A stretch of DNA of 5,733 nucleotides from Limnohabitans sp. (GTDB lineage Bacteria; Pseudomonadota; Gammaproteobacteria; Burkholderiales; Burkholderiaceae_C), in assembly GCA_030729445.1 (NCBI GenBank), contig JANQXJ010000092.1, positions 1-5,733 on the forward strand, given 5' to 3'. Every line of letters starts with the position of its first letter. Positions within the stretch are counted from its first letter, which is position 1. Positions 1 through 5,733 of this stretch are shown here, in pieces. The notes under the pieces were generated by a model. That model saw only the letters and a program-made list of their open reading frames with translations. It searched no databases and was not told where the DNA came from. The position numbers and the translations under genes are program-made.

Positions 1-86
1 GTGCGCTGGCGGCGGCAGGGGCTGGGGGGGCACCCCTTTGCCGCGAAAAGCTGGCACCGCGTCTTTGTCCACGCGCTTGCCAAGAG
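1..86. other. Left-edge region, no gene assigned
   Basis: I cannot assign a gene here. Both strands have an open frame. On plus, a frame open from base 1 ends at TGA 109-111 and would be the last 36 codons of a gene convergent with the amidohydrolase; its end would lie inside the hairpin at 87-108. On minus, a frame that includes a GTG near 76 reads MDKDAVPAFRGKG followed by a proline-rich stretch. That could be the first codons of another gene continuing beyond the window edge. Both frames are GC-rich at third positions, so codon bias does not decide. Neither peptide is recognised. Confidence 0.3.
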
Positions 87-108
87 GGCCGGACCCCAAG
101 GTCCGGCC
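87..108 (-). terminator. Hairpin after the amidohydrolase gene, terminator-like but lacking a U-tract
   Basis: A perfect 9-bp inverted repeat (GGCCGGACC / GGTCCGGCC) with a CCAA loop begins 8 nt past the amidohydrolase stop codon. The position and stability suggest the transcript 3' end of the minus-strand operon. On neither strand is the stem followed by a run of T: minus continues CTCTTGGC and plus continues TGAAATATTC. If it terminates transcription it is a weak or Rho-assisted site; it could instead stabilise the mRNA 3' end. Confidence 0.5.
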
Positions 109-116
109 TGAAATAT

Positions 117-1328
<1,212 letters not shown>

Positions 1329-1344
1329 GGCTTGACCTCGTCGA

Positions 1345-2322
1345 TTACTGGGCTTGCAGATTAATCGATTTGGCGATGGCGCGGTAGCGCTCGATTTCAC
1401 CTTGGTAGATGCGGGCCAGCTCGGCAGGCGTGCGCGAAGCCAGGACCACGTTGCCACTGCCTTCGAGGGCTTTGCGGTTTTCAGGGGTTTCGGCGGCTGC
1501 ATAGAAAGCTTGGTTCAGTGTGTTGACCACGGCGTCCGGGGTGTTTTTGTGCACTTGCACACCCGCCCAGATGTCAAAGTCCATGGCTTCCAGGCCCTTC
1601 ATGGAGGCCATGGCCGGGAATTGCTTGAACAGCGGGTGTGGGGTTTTGGCCGTTACGGCCAAGCCTTGGATCTTGCCGTCAAGCACGGTTTGGGGGATGG
1701 AGCCGGCCATGGGCAAGAAGGCCATGTCGATCTGGCCACCCATCAGGTCGTTGAGCAGCGGGGCAATGCCTTTGTAGGGCACATGCAGCAAGTCCACCTT
1801 GGTCAGCTGCGAAAACTTCTCGCCAATCAGGTGGTACAGCGAGCCAGGGCCCACGCTGCCGTAGCTCAGGGGTTTGTCGGCACTTTTTCGCGCCAAGGCC
1901 AACAATTGGTCCACGGTTTTGACGTTGAGCGAGTTGCGCACCGCCAAAATGGTGTTGGTGGTGGCAAATTGCGCGACCAGCTTGAAGTCTTCGGATTTGT
2001 AGCGAACGCCTTGGATGGCCATGGGGGCCAGCACCAGCTCCATGGGGCTGCCCAGGCTTAAGGTGTAGCCGTCGGCCGGTGCATTGGCCACCTTGGTCAA
2101 GCCGATCGAGCCGCCTGCGCCACCCAGGTTTTCGACCACCACGGTCTTGCCCAGCTTGGCAGTGGCCTCAGCTTGCATCTTGCGGGCAAAAAAGTCGGAA
2201 GGACCACCTGCGGGGTAGGGCACGACCAGGCTGATGGGTTTGACCGGGTAGGTTTGCGCCAGTGCGGGGCTGAATGCGGTGGCGGCCACGAGAAGGCTGC
2301 TCAGAAGTGTTTTGATGTTCAT
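1345..2322 (-). CDS. Bug/TctC-family tripartite tricarboxylate-type periplasmic solute-binding protein
   Basis: A 325-residue protein, normal length for the Bug (TctC) family. These proteins are abundant in Burkholderiales and bind small carboxylates, amino acids or aromatic acids in the periplasm. The N-terminus is a clear Sec signal peptide: MNIK, a hydrophobic core at about 5-19, and a likely signal peptidase I cut after Ala22 (ALA-Q). The mature protein starts with YPVKPISLVVPYPAGGPSD (25-43), the family loop with Asp43 that usually contacts the ligand. It is followed by VVVENLGGAGGSIG (61-74), the second signature, and ADGYTL. ATG 2322 is preceded by GGAG 7 nt upstream; the 16-residue upstream extension would bury the signal peptide and is rejected. 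It is the first gene of the operon with the amidohydrolase, so its ligand is probably the enzyme's substrate or a product. No TctA/TctB membrane subunits lie in the window, so it looks like an orphan binding protein here, which is common in this family. Confidence 0.93.
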   Translation of the reverse strand: MNIKTLLSSLLVAATAFSPALAQTYPVKPISLVVPYPAGGPSDFFARKMQAEATAKLGKTVVVENLGGAGGSIGLTKVANAPADGYTLSLGSPMELVLAPMAIQGVRYKSEDFKLVAQFATTNTILAVRNSLNVKTVDQLLALARKSADKPLSYGSVGPGSLYHLIGEKFSQLTKVDLLHVPYKGIAPLLNDLMGGQIDMAFLPMAGSIPQTVLDGKIQGLAVTAKTPHPLFKQFPAMASMKGLEAMDFDIWAGVQVHKNTPDAVVNTLNQAFYAAAETPENRKALEGSGNVVLASRTPAELARIYQGEIERYRAIAKSINLQAQ

Positions 2323-2350
2323 GTTGTCTCCAGAAAGTTCGGGTTGGGGA

Positions 2351-2365
2351 TGGTCTAAATGACCA
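2351..2365. promoter_or_regulatory. Dyad TGGTC-N5-GACCA in the Bug-gene leader, possible operator
   Basis: A perfect 5-bp inverted repeat with an AT-only spacer, TGGTC TAAAT GACCA, lies 28 bp upstream of the Bug start codon. If the promoter proposed at 2373-2402 is right, it sits at about +1 to +15 of the transcript, where a bound repressor would block initiation. It could also be a chance palindrome; five base pairs is short. Confidence 0.3.
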
Positions 2366-2372
2366 CGCACAA

Positions 2373-2402
2373 ATCGTAAAAATGGCAGAACAATGTGTCC
2401 AA
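2373..2402 (-). promoter_or_regulatory. Candidate sigma-70 promoter for the Bug-amidohydrolase operon
   Basis: On the minus strand TTGGAC (2402-2397) and TACGAT (2378-2373) are separated by 18 bp. The -10 matches the consensus at T1, A2, A5 and T6; the -35 matches at its first three bases. The match is modest, as expected for a promoter needing an activator such as the divergent LysR protein. Transcription would begin near 2366, giving a leader of about 45 nt. Confidence 0.35.
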
Positions 2403-2418
2403 TGACTTATTTTTCTGA

Positions 2419-2439
2419 TATTCATTCGTAAAATGAATA
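2419..2439. promoter_or_regulatory. Perfect 8-bp dyad just before lysR, candidate autoregulatory operator
   Basis: TATTCATT and AATGAATA form a perfect 8-bp inverted repeat around a 5-nt spacer (CGTAA), ending 2 nt before the lysR ATG. The position overlaps where RNA polymerase or the ribosome must engage lysR, so occupancy would repress lysR. The dyad is not a textbook centred T-N11-A box, but an AT-rich interrupted palindrome next to a divergent LysR gene is the usual form of its recognition site. The function is inferred. Confidence 0.45.
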
Positions 2440-2440
2440 G

Positions 2441-3346
2441 ATGAACCTCAGACACCTTGAGCATTGGCTGGCGCTGGCCGAGACCGGCTCATTCAGCCGC
2501 GCGGCAGAAAAGCTGCACATCACCCAGTCGGCCTTGAGTCGCAGCATCCAGGCGTTGGAAGAGGACTTGGGTGGGCCTTTGGTAGACCGCGTGGGCAAAA
2601 AAAATGAGCTCACGCCCTTGGGCCGCTCCGTGCTGGAGCGTGCGCGGCGCATCGTGCACGATGCCCGTGAGTTGAAACAAGGCGCCACCTTGCTCCAGCG
2701 TGGGGGTTTGGGCACATTGCGGGTCGGGTTGGGGTCGGGTCCTGGGGCGATGCTGATGACGCCGTGGTTGGTGTACATGGCCGAGCACCATCCCACGGTG
2801 CAAGTCACCGTCTCGCGCGGCGCCACCGAGTTGCAATTGACCCAACTGCGGGACAGGCAACTCGATGCCTTGGTGGTGGACCTGCGGCGCGTGGAGGCGG
2901 CGCCTGACCTGAAAATCGAGCATGTGGTGGACATGCGTGCAGGCTTTGTCTGCCGCCGCGAGCATCCTGTCCTTCAAGCGCATCCAAGGGGCGTGCCCTT
3001 TGACGCCTTGTTGACTTACCCCATTGCCTCTATCCAACTGTCTCAAGAGGTGGCCCGCCTGCTGGTGGACCACTACGGCCCGCAGGCCAACCCAGCACAA
3101 ATGACCACCTTGCAGTGCGAGGACATCGCCAGCCTGCTCGATGTGGTGGGGCAGACCGATGCGGTTTACTTGGGCATCGTGGGGGCGGCCCGGGAGGGTT
3201 TGGCTCAGGGCCGTTTGGTGGAGTTGCAAATGTGCACGCCCCTAAATGGGCAGGCGCGTTTGGGTCTGATCACTTTGGCAGGCCGCACCGAATTGCCCAT
3301 CATGTCGGTGTTCCGGGCCTTTATCCAAAAACATTTGACCGATTGA
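2441..3346 (+). CDS. LysR-type transcriptional regulator
   Basis: A 301-residue protein, the standard LysR length. The N-terminal winged helix-turn-helix covers about residues 1-60, with GSFSRAAEKLHITQSALSRS (16-35) as the HTH and LEEDLGGPLVDR (39-50) leading into the wing and LTPLG. A linker helix follows (about 60-88), then the two-lobed effector-binding domain from about residue 92 (LRVGLGSGPG) to the end. ATG 2441 is chosen because the HTH starts almost at once, as in the family. No Shine-Dalgarno is visible in the AT-rich bases before it. A 3-codon ORF (ATG AAT AGA TGA, 2433-2444) ends by overlapping the start codon as ATGA. The gene is divergent from the Bug-amidohydrolase operon and 19 bp upstream of the TauE-like gene. 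It most likely controls the divergent operon in response to its substrate. The effector cannot be deduced. Confidence 0.95.
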   Translation: MNLRHLEHWLALAETGSFSRAAEKLHITQSALSRSIQALEEDLGGPLVDRVGKKNELTPLGRSVLERARRIVHDARELKQGATLLQRGGLGTLRVGLGSGPGAMLMTPWLVYMAEHHPTVQVTVSRGATELQLTQLRDRQLDALVVDLRRVEAAPDLKIEHVVDMRAGFVCRREHPVLQAHPRGVPFDALLTYPIASIQLSQEVARLLVDHYGPQANPAQMTTLQCEDIASLLDVVGQTDAVYLGIVGAAREGLAQGRLVELQMCTPLNGQARLGLITLAGRTELPIMSVFRAFIQKHLTD

Positions 3347-3365
3347 CGGCGACAAGGGAAACCGA

Positions 3366-4097
3366 ATGCAGGAATGGCTTTACCCCATCGGGGTGGTTTT
3401 GTTGGGTTACACCGTGTTGGGTTTGACGGGTTTTGGCTCGGCTTTGGTGGTGGTGCCCTTGTTGGCCTGGAAGTGGCCCTTGCCCGCTGTGGTGGCGCTC
3501 ACCTTGCTCATGGACGTGCCCGCATCGGCTTTTCACAGCGGGTTGAACTGGCGCCAAGTGCAGTGGCGCGAACTGCGCCGCCTGTTGCCCGGCCTGGTGC
3601 TGGGCACGCTGGCGGGCTTGTGGCTCGTGCAGCACATGAACAGCCGCTGGCCCTTGCTTTTGCTGGGGGTGTATGTGGCGGTTGTGGGGCTCAATGCGCT
3701 GCGACCCAAAGCCTCCGAAGCGTCCAGCGCTGCACCTGTGTGGGCCTGGCCGGTCGGCGTCGCCATCGGCCTGGTGGAGATGCTTTTTGGCACGGCTGGC
3801 CCGGTGGTGGTGGCCTGGCTCAGTCGTCGCTTGCCAGATGTCCAACAAATGAGGGCCAGCACGCCCATGATCATTTCAGTGGCGGCGGCCACCGTGTTGG
3901 TGGGCATGGCCTGGGAGGGGCGCTTGTCCAGCGGCTGGATTTTGCAGCGCTGGACGGTGCTGATCGGTGTGGCGCTGCTGGGTGTGTGGCTGGGCCACCG
4001 CCTGGCGCATCGAGTGCCTGTGGCAAGGCTGCGCCAGATCATTTGCGCATTGTTGGTGGTCAGTGGTTCATTGCTGGCTTTGGGGGCTTTTCGCTGA
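3366..4097 (+). CDS. TauE/SafE-family (DUF81) integral membrane transporter
   Basis: A 243-residue, strongly hydrophobic protein, close to the usual length for the sulfite exporter TauE/SafE family. Approximate membrane segments are 7-34, 38-55, 72-90, 96-111, 126-150, 167-183, 193-210 and 223-241. The family's internal duplication is visible: GLTGFGSAL (19-27) in the first half and VEMLFGTAGPVVV (137-149) in the second, each a Gly-rich motif within a membrane helix. Members move sulfite, sulfonates, sulfoacetate or other small organic anions, and many have no known substrate. ATG 3366 has a purine-rich AAGGGAA about 5 nt upstream. The gene follows lysR by 19 bp on the same strand, so the two are probably co-transcribed. 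A terminator begins 35 bp after its stop. The pairing with an amidohydrolase operon suggests a role with the same compound or its breakdown products; this is inference. Confidence 0.88.
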   Translation: MQEWLYPIGVVLLGYTVLGLTGFGSALVVVPLLAWKWPLPAVVALTLLMDVPASAFHSGLNWRQVQWRELRRLLPGLVLGTLAGLWLVQHMNSRWPLLLLGVYVAVVGLNALRPKASEASSAAPVWAWPVGVAIGLVEMLFGTAGPVVVAWLSRRLPDVQQMRASTPMIISVAAATVLVGMAWEGRLSSGWILQRWTVLIGVALLGVWLGHRLAHRVPVARLRQIICALLVVSGSLLALGAFR

Positions 4098-4132
4098 ATT
4101 GAGGCCTGCCATCGGAGCAAAAGTTATGGATC

Positions 4133-4163
4133 AAAAAAGGGGAGCCAAGAGCTCCCCTTTTTT
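4133..4163. terminator. Bidirectional Rho-independent terminator between the TauE-like gene and guaC
   Basis: A perfect 13-bp inverted repeat: six A, then GGGGAGC (4139-4145), loop CAAGA, GCTCCCC (4151-4157), then six T. Read on plus it is a GC stem followed by T6 and ends the lysR-tauE transcript, 35 nt after its stop. Read on minus it is equally a stem followed by T6 and ends guaC, 16 nt after its stop. This is the textbook arrangement between convergent genes. Confidence 0.95.
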
Positions 4164-4179
4164 GTGGGTGCTTGGGGGC

Positions 4180-5157
4180 TCACATCAACAGGTGTTCGCC
4201 CGCGTTGTCGCCGCCCAGAATCACGTAGTTCACTTTGCGGATGTCCATCAGCTTGGTGCCGCCGGCGTAGCTGATCGAGCTTTGCACGTCCTGCTCCATC
4301 TCAATCAGCGTGTTGGCCAGCTTGCCCTTGATCGGCTCCAGAATGCGCTTGCCTTCCACGTGCTTGTACTCGCCCTTGTTGAAGTCAGACGCTGAGCCGT
4401 AGTACTCCTTGAACATTGCGCCATCGACCTCCACCGTCTTGCCGGGCGATTCTTCGTGGCCAGCGAACAGCGAGCCGATCATGACCATGCTCGCGCCAAA
4501 GCGGATGCTCTTGGCGATGTCGCCGTGGCTGCGGATGCCGCCGTCGGCAATGATGGGCTTGGTGGCCACGCGGGCACACCACTTGAGGGCCGACAACTGC
4601 CAGCCGCCAGTGCCAAAGCCGGTCTTGAGCTTGGTGATGCAGACCTTGCCGGGGCCCACGCCCACTTTGGTCGCGTCAGCGCCCCAGTTTTCCAGGTCGA
4701 TCACGGCTTCGGGTGTGGCCACGTTGCCCGCGATCACGAAGCTGGTGGGCAGCTTGGCCTTGATGTAGCCAATCATGTCGCGCACGCTGTCGGCGTGGCC
4801 GTGGGCGATGTCGATGGTGATGTACTCGGGCACCAAACCTTCGGCGGCCAGCTGGTCCACCGTGGCGCGGTCGGGGGCTTTGACGCCCAGCGAGATCGAG
4901 GCGTATACGCCCTTGCCATGCATGTCGCGCACGAACTGGACGTTGTCCAGATCGAAGCGGTGCATGACGTAAAAATAATTGTTTTGCGCCATCCACAGGC
5001 AGATGTTTTCATCCACCACCGTTTTCATGTTGGCAGGCACCACCGGCAGGCGGAAGGTGCGGCTGCCCAAGGTGACGCCCGCGTCGCACTCGGAACGGCT
5101 TTCCACGCGGCACTTGCGTGGCAGCAACAGGATGTTGTCGTAATCAAAAATTTCCAT
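4180..5157 (-). CDS. guaC: GMP reductase, type 2 (Bacillus-like)
   Basis: A 325-residue cytoplasmic (beta/alpha)8-barrel enzyme of the IMPDH/GMP reductase family. It reduces GMP to IMP and ammonia with NADPH, returning guanine nucleotides to the common purine precursor. In the ATG-started protein, SRSECDAGVTLG lies near 21-32 and VVPANMKTVVDEN at 39-51. NNYFYVMHRF (59-68) and YITIDIAHGHADSV (112-125) follow, then GPGKVCITKLKTGFGTGGWQ (168-187) with catalytic Cys173. Next come IIADGGIRSHGDIAKSIRFG (202-221) and GSLFAGHEESPG (228-239). This pattern and length match, from memory, the short type found in Bacillus rather than the E. coli/human type. It has no CBS domains, which separates it from IMP dehydrogenase. 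ATG 5157 fits the family N-terminus; GGAG is 12 nt upstream, rather far. A TTG at 5175 would add six residues but has no ribosome-binding site. The gene is monocistronic between two terminator-like structures. Confidence 0.95.
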   Translation of the reverse strand: MEIFDYDNILLLPRKCRVESRSECDAGVTLGSRTFRLPVVPANMKTVVDENICLWMAQNNYFYVMHRFDLDNVQFVRDMHGKGVYASISLGVKAPDRATVDQLAAEGLVPEYITIDIAHGHADSVRDMIGYIKAKLPTSFVIAGNVATPEAVIDLENWGADATKVGVGPGKVCITKLKTGFGTGGWQLSALKWCARVATKPIIADGGIRSHGDIAKSIRFGASMVMIGSLFAGHEESPGKTVEVDGAMFKEYYGSASDFNKGEYKHVEGKRILEPIKGKLANTLIEMEQDVQSSISYAGGTKLMDIRKVNYVILGGDNAGEHLLM

Positions 5158-5214
5158 GAGAAAACCAAGCTCCAAAGAGGATCGTTGAAAGAACGAGTGA
5201 GCGCTTGGCTTGGC

Positions 5215-5252
5215 CGGTTTGCTTCACCTGATGATCGGTCCGTTGCAAACCG
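5215..5252 (-). other. Second stem-loop in the guaC leader
   Basis: A perfect 8-bp inverted repeat, CGGTTTGC (5215-5222) and GCAAACCG (5245-5252), with a 22-nt loop, lies between the upstream terminator-like hairpin and guaC. In the RNA its 3' arm contains AAACCGG, which is also complementary to the CCGGTTT made by the 3' arm and start of the U-tract of that hairpin. The two structures therefore share a sequence element. It may be part of a leader RNA fold, or a DNA-level operator; no known riboswitch consensus is recognised. Confidence 0.35.
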
Positions 5253-5258
5253 TGGGCG

Positions 5259-5292
5259 AAAAAAAACCGGGCGCAAGAATCTTGGGCCCGGT
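5259..5292 (-). terminator. Terminator-shaped hairpin with U8 in the guaC leader
   Basis: On the minus strand ACCGGGC and GCCCGGT (forward 5286-5292 and 5266-5272) pair as a perfect 7-bp GC-rich stem. After a G/G mismatch the stem continues with CAAG/CTTG and a triloop. Eight consecutive T follow (forward A at 5259-5266). This is a canonical intrinsic terminator pointing at guaC, about 100 nt before its start codon. The next gene upstream is divergent, so there is no minus-strand gene for it to end. It could be a transcription attenuator for guaC, the end of a small RNA, or a shield against antisense transcription from the helicase side. On plus it is not followed by T, so it would not stop the helicase transcript. 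Confidence 0.7.
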
Positions 5293-5297
5293 GGCTG

Positions 5298-5303
5298 ATT
5301 CTA
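5298..5303 (-). promoter_or_regulatory. Candidate -10 box upstream of the guaC leader hairpin
   Basis: On the minus strand the hexamer TAGAAT matches the sigma-70 -10 consensus at five of six positions. No convincing -35 is seen 16-18 bp upstream, where the sequence is A-rich. Transcription would start near 5291, almost at the first base of the terminator-like hairpin. An alternative guaC promoter nearer the gene (5158-5258) cannot be excluded, but I see no good -10 there. Confidence 0.3.
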
Positions 5304-5356
5304 CCCGTAAGTCCTGACGACTTTTTTGCGTGCGTGGCTTCGGGTAACTTAGTTTC

Positions 5357-5362
5357 TACAAT
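5357..5362 (+). promoter_or_regulatory. Candidate -10 box of the helicase gene
   Basis: TACAAT matches the -10 consensus at five of six positions and is followed after only 8 nt by the ATG at 5371. Transcription from it would start at or within 1-2 nt of the start codon, making a leaderless mRNA. The -35 region (around 5333-5340) is a poor match. Confidence 0.4.
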
Positions 5363-5370
5363 CTCACACT

Positions 5371-5733
5371 ATGCAGTCAGACACCCCAACGAACACGTCC
5401 TTTCCTTTGCTCGCCCAACTCAATGACGAGCAGCACCGTGCGGTGGCTTTGCCCACTGAACACGCCCTGATCTTGGCGGGCGCGGGTTCTGGCAAAACCC
5501 GGGTGCTGACCACCCGCATTGCTTGGCTCTTGCAAACCTCGCAGGTTTCGCCGGGCGGCATTTTGGCGGTGACCTTCACCAACAAAGCCGCCAAAGAGAT
5601 GAAGCTGCGTTTGCAGGCCATGCTGCCGGTGAACGTGAACGCGATGTGGATCGGCACCTTCCACGGCTTGTGCAACCGGTTTTTGCGGGCGCATCACCAG
5701 CTGGCGGGTTTGCCGCAGACGTTTCAAATTTTG
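5371..5733 (+). CDS. uvrD: UvrD/Rep-family ATP-dependent DNA helicase (N-terminal part; runs off the window)
   Basis: An uninterrupted frame of 121 codons reaches the last base, so only the start of a protein usually over 700 residues is present. It carries the superfamily 1A helicase signatures in order: a Q-motif region LAQLNDEQHRAV (14-25), Walker A AGAGSGKT (36-43), motif Ia AVTFTNKAAKEM (66-77) and motif Ib IGTFHGLC (94-101). These bind ATP and single-stranded DNA; the enzyme is a 3'-5' translocase acting in nucleotide-excision and mismatch repair or at stalled forks. Motifs II-VI lie beyond the edge. Short N-terminal pieces of UvrD, Rep and PcrA look alike, so the symbol is provisional. 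ATG 5371 fits the family start but has no Shine-Dalgarno upstream. The gene is divergent from guaC. Confidence 0.9.
   Translation, partial: MQSDTPTNTSFPLLAQLNDEQHRAVALPTEHALILAGAGSGKTRVLTTRIAWLLQTSQVSPGGILAVTFTNKAAKEMKLRLQAMLPVNVNAMWIGTFHGLCNRFLRAHHQLAGLPQTFQIL

Larger units (their letters stand above)
2323..2440. promoter_or_regulatory. Divergent control region between the Bug operon and lysR
   Basis: This 118-bp, relatively AT-rich spacer must contain the promoters of both the minus-strand Bug-amidohydrolase operon and the plus-strand lysR-tauE pair. LysR-type regulators classically bind such a shared region, repress their own gene and activate the divergent one. It holds two perfect dyads (2351-2365 and 2419-2439). 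It also has a near-identical direct repeat, TCGTAAAAATG at 2374-2384 and TCGTAAAATG at 2426-2435, with starts 52 bp apart (about five helical turns). That spacing is compatible with a LysR tetramer contacting two sites. Binding is inferred. Confidence 0.6.

Noticed and set aside
1329..1502. N-terminal extension of the amidohydrolase frame by 58 residues
   Set aside because: It overlaps the 3' end of the Bug gene, its composition is unlike the family, and ATG 1328 has a good ribosome-binding site and gives the normal length.
2323..2370. Sixteen-residue extension of the Bug protein
   Set aside because: It would place polar residues in front of a clear signal peptide; ATG 2322 has GGAG at proper spacing.
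2489..3229. Long minus-strand open frame opposite lysR
   Set aside because: It is a mirror of a GC-rich coding strand, with Gln/His/Arg-rich sequence and no recognisable domain; lysR is unambiguous.
3374..4102. Second plus-strand frame overlapping the TauE-like gene
   Set aside because: Gly/Ala/Arg-rich low-complexity translation typical of an out-of-frame shadow; the 3366 frame has membrane helices and family motifs.
5243..5258. Possible PurR operator upstream of guaC
   Set aside because: Only the left half (GCAAAC) resembles the enterobacterial consensus; the right half does not match, and PurR of that type is not expected in betaproteobacteria.
4456..5298. Plus-strand 280-codon frame opposite guaC
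   Set aside because: Antisense shadow of a highly conserved enzyme gene; the translation is rich in Ala, Gly, His, Asp and Val with no motif.
5309..5327. Small hairpin AAGTC-N5-GACTT followed by T on plus, ahead of the helicase gene
   Set aside because: A 5-bp stem with little GC is too weak to call a terminator.
5302..5346. Inverted repeat TACCCG / CGGGTA in the guaC-helicase spacer
   Set aside because: Only six base pairs separated by 33 nt; likely by chance.
5364..5727. Minus-strand frames at the right edge
   Set aside because: They are antisense to the helicase N-terminus, whose Walker A and motifs Ia and Ib are clear on plus.

Overview
The window is about 5.7 kb of GC-rich DNA. Gene content, protein style and spacing fit a betaproteobacterium of the order Burkholderiales, most likely family Comamonadaceae. 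The main pointers are a TctC/Bug-type periplasmic binding protein beside a LysR regulator, strong G/C bias at third codon positions, and -10-like TACAAT/TAGAAT boxes. This placement is inferred from style, not from a database search. All genes look chromosomal, and I see no mobile element, tRNA, rRNA or CRISPR array.

Layout: positions 1-116 form an edge region with a strong 9-bp hairpin and no assignable gene. Positions 117-2322 (minus strand) hold a two-gene operon: a Bug-family solute-binding protein, then 16 bp later an M20-family amidohydrolase of the hippurate hydrolase type. A 118-bp divergent promoter region (2323-2440) carries two perfect dyads and a direct repeat. Positions 2441-4097 (plus strand) hold a LysR-type regulator and, 19 bp later, a TauE/SafE-family membrane protein. 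A perfect bidirectional terminator (4133-4163) separates this cluster from guaC (GMP reductase, minus strand, 4180-5157). A 213-bp divergent intergenic region (5158-5370) contains a terminator-shaped hairpin pointing towards guaC. At the right edge, on the plus strand, is the first 121 codons of a UvrD/Rep-type helicase that runs off the window.

How the genes fit together: the LysR, Bug, amidohydrolase and TauE genes make a compact divergent unit that probably senses, binds and hydrolyses an N-acylated or amide-type compound. The TauE-like protein may move an organic or sulfur-containing anion. The substrate cannot be read from the sequence. guaC (purine salvage, GMP to IMP) and the helicase (DNA repair or replication) are unrelated housekeeping genes.

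I did not find a convincing new multi-gene system. The points most worth checking are the terminator-like structure in the guaC leader, the operator architecture and missing Shine-Dalgarno at the lysR start, and the possibly leaderless helicase start.
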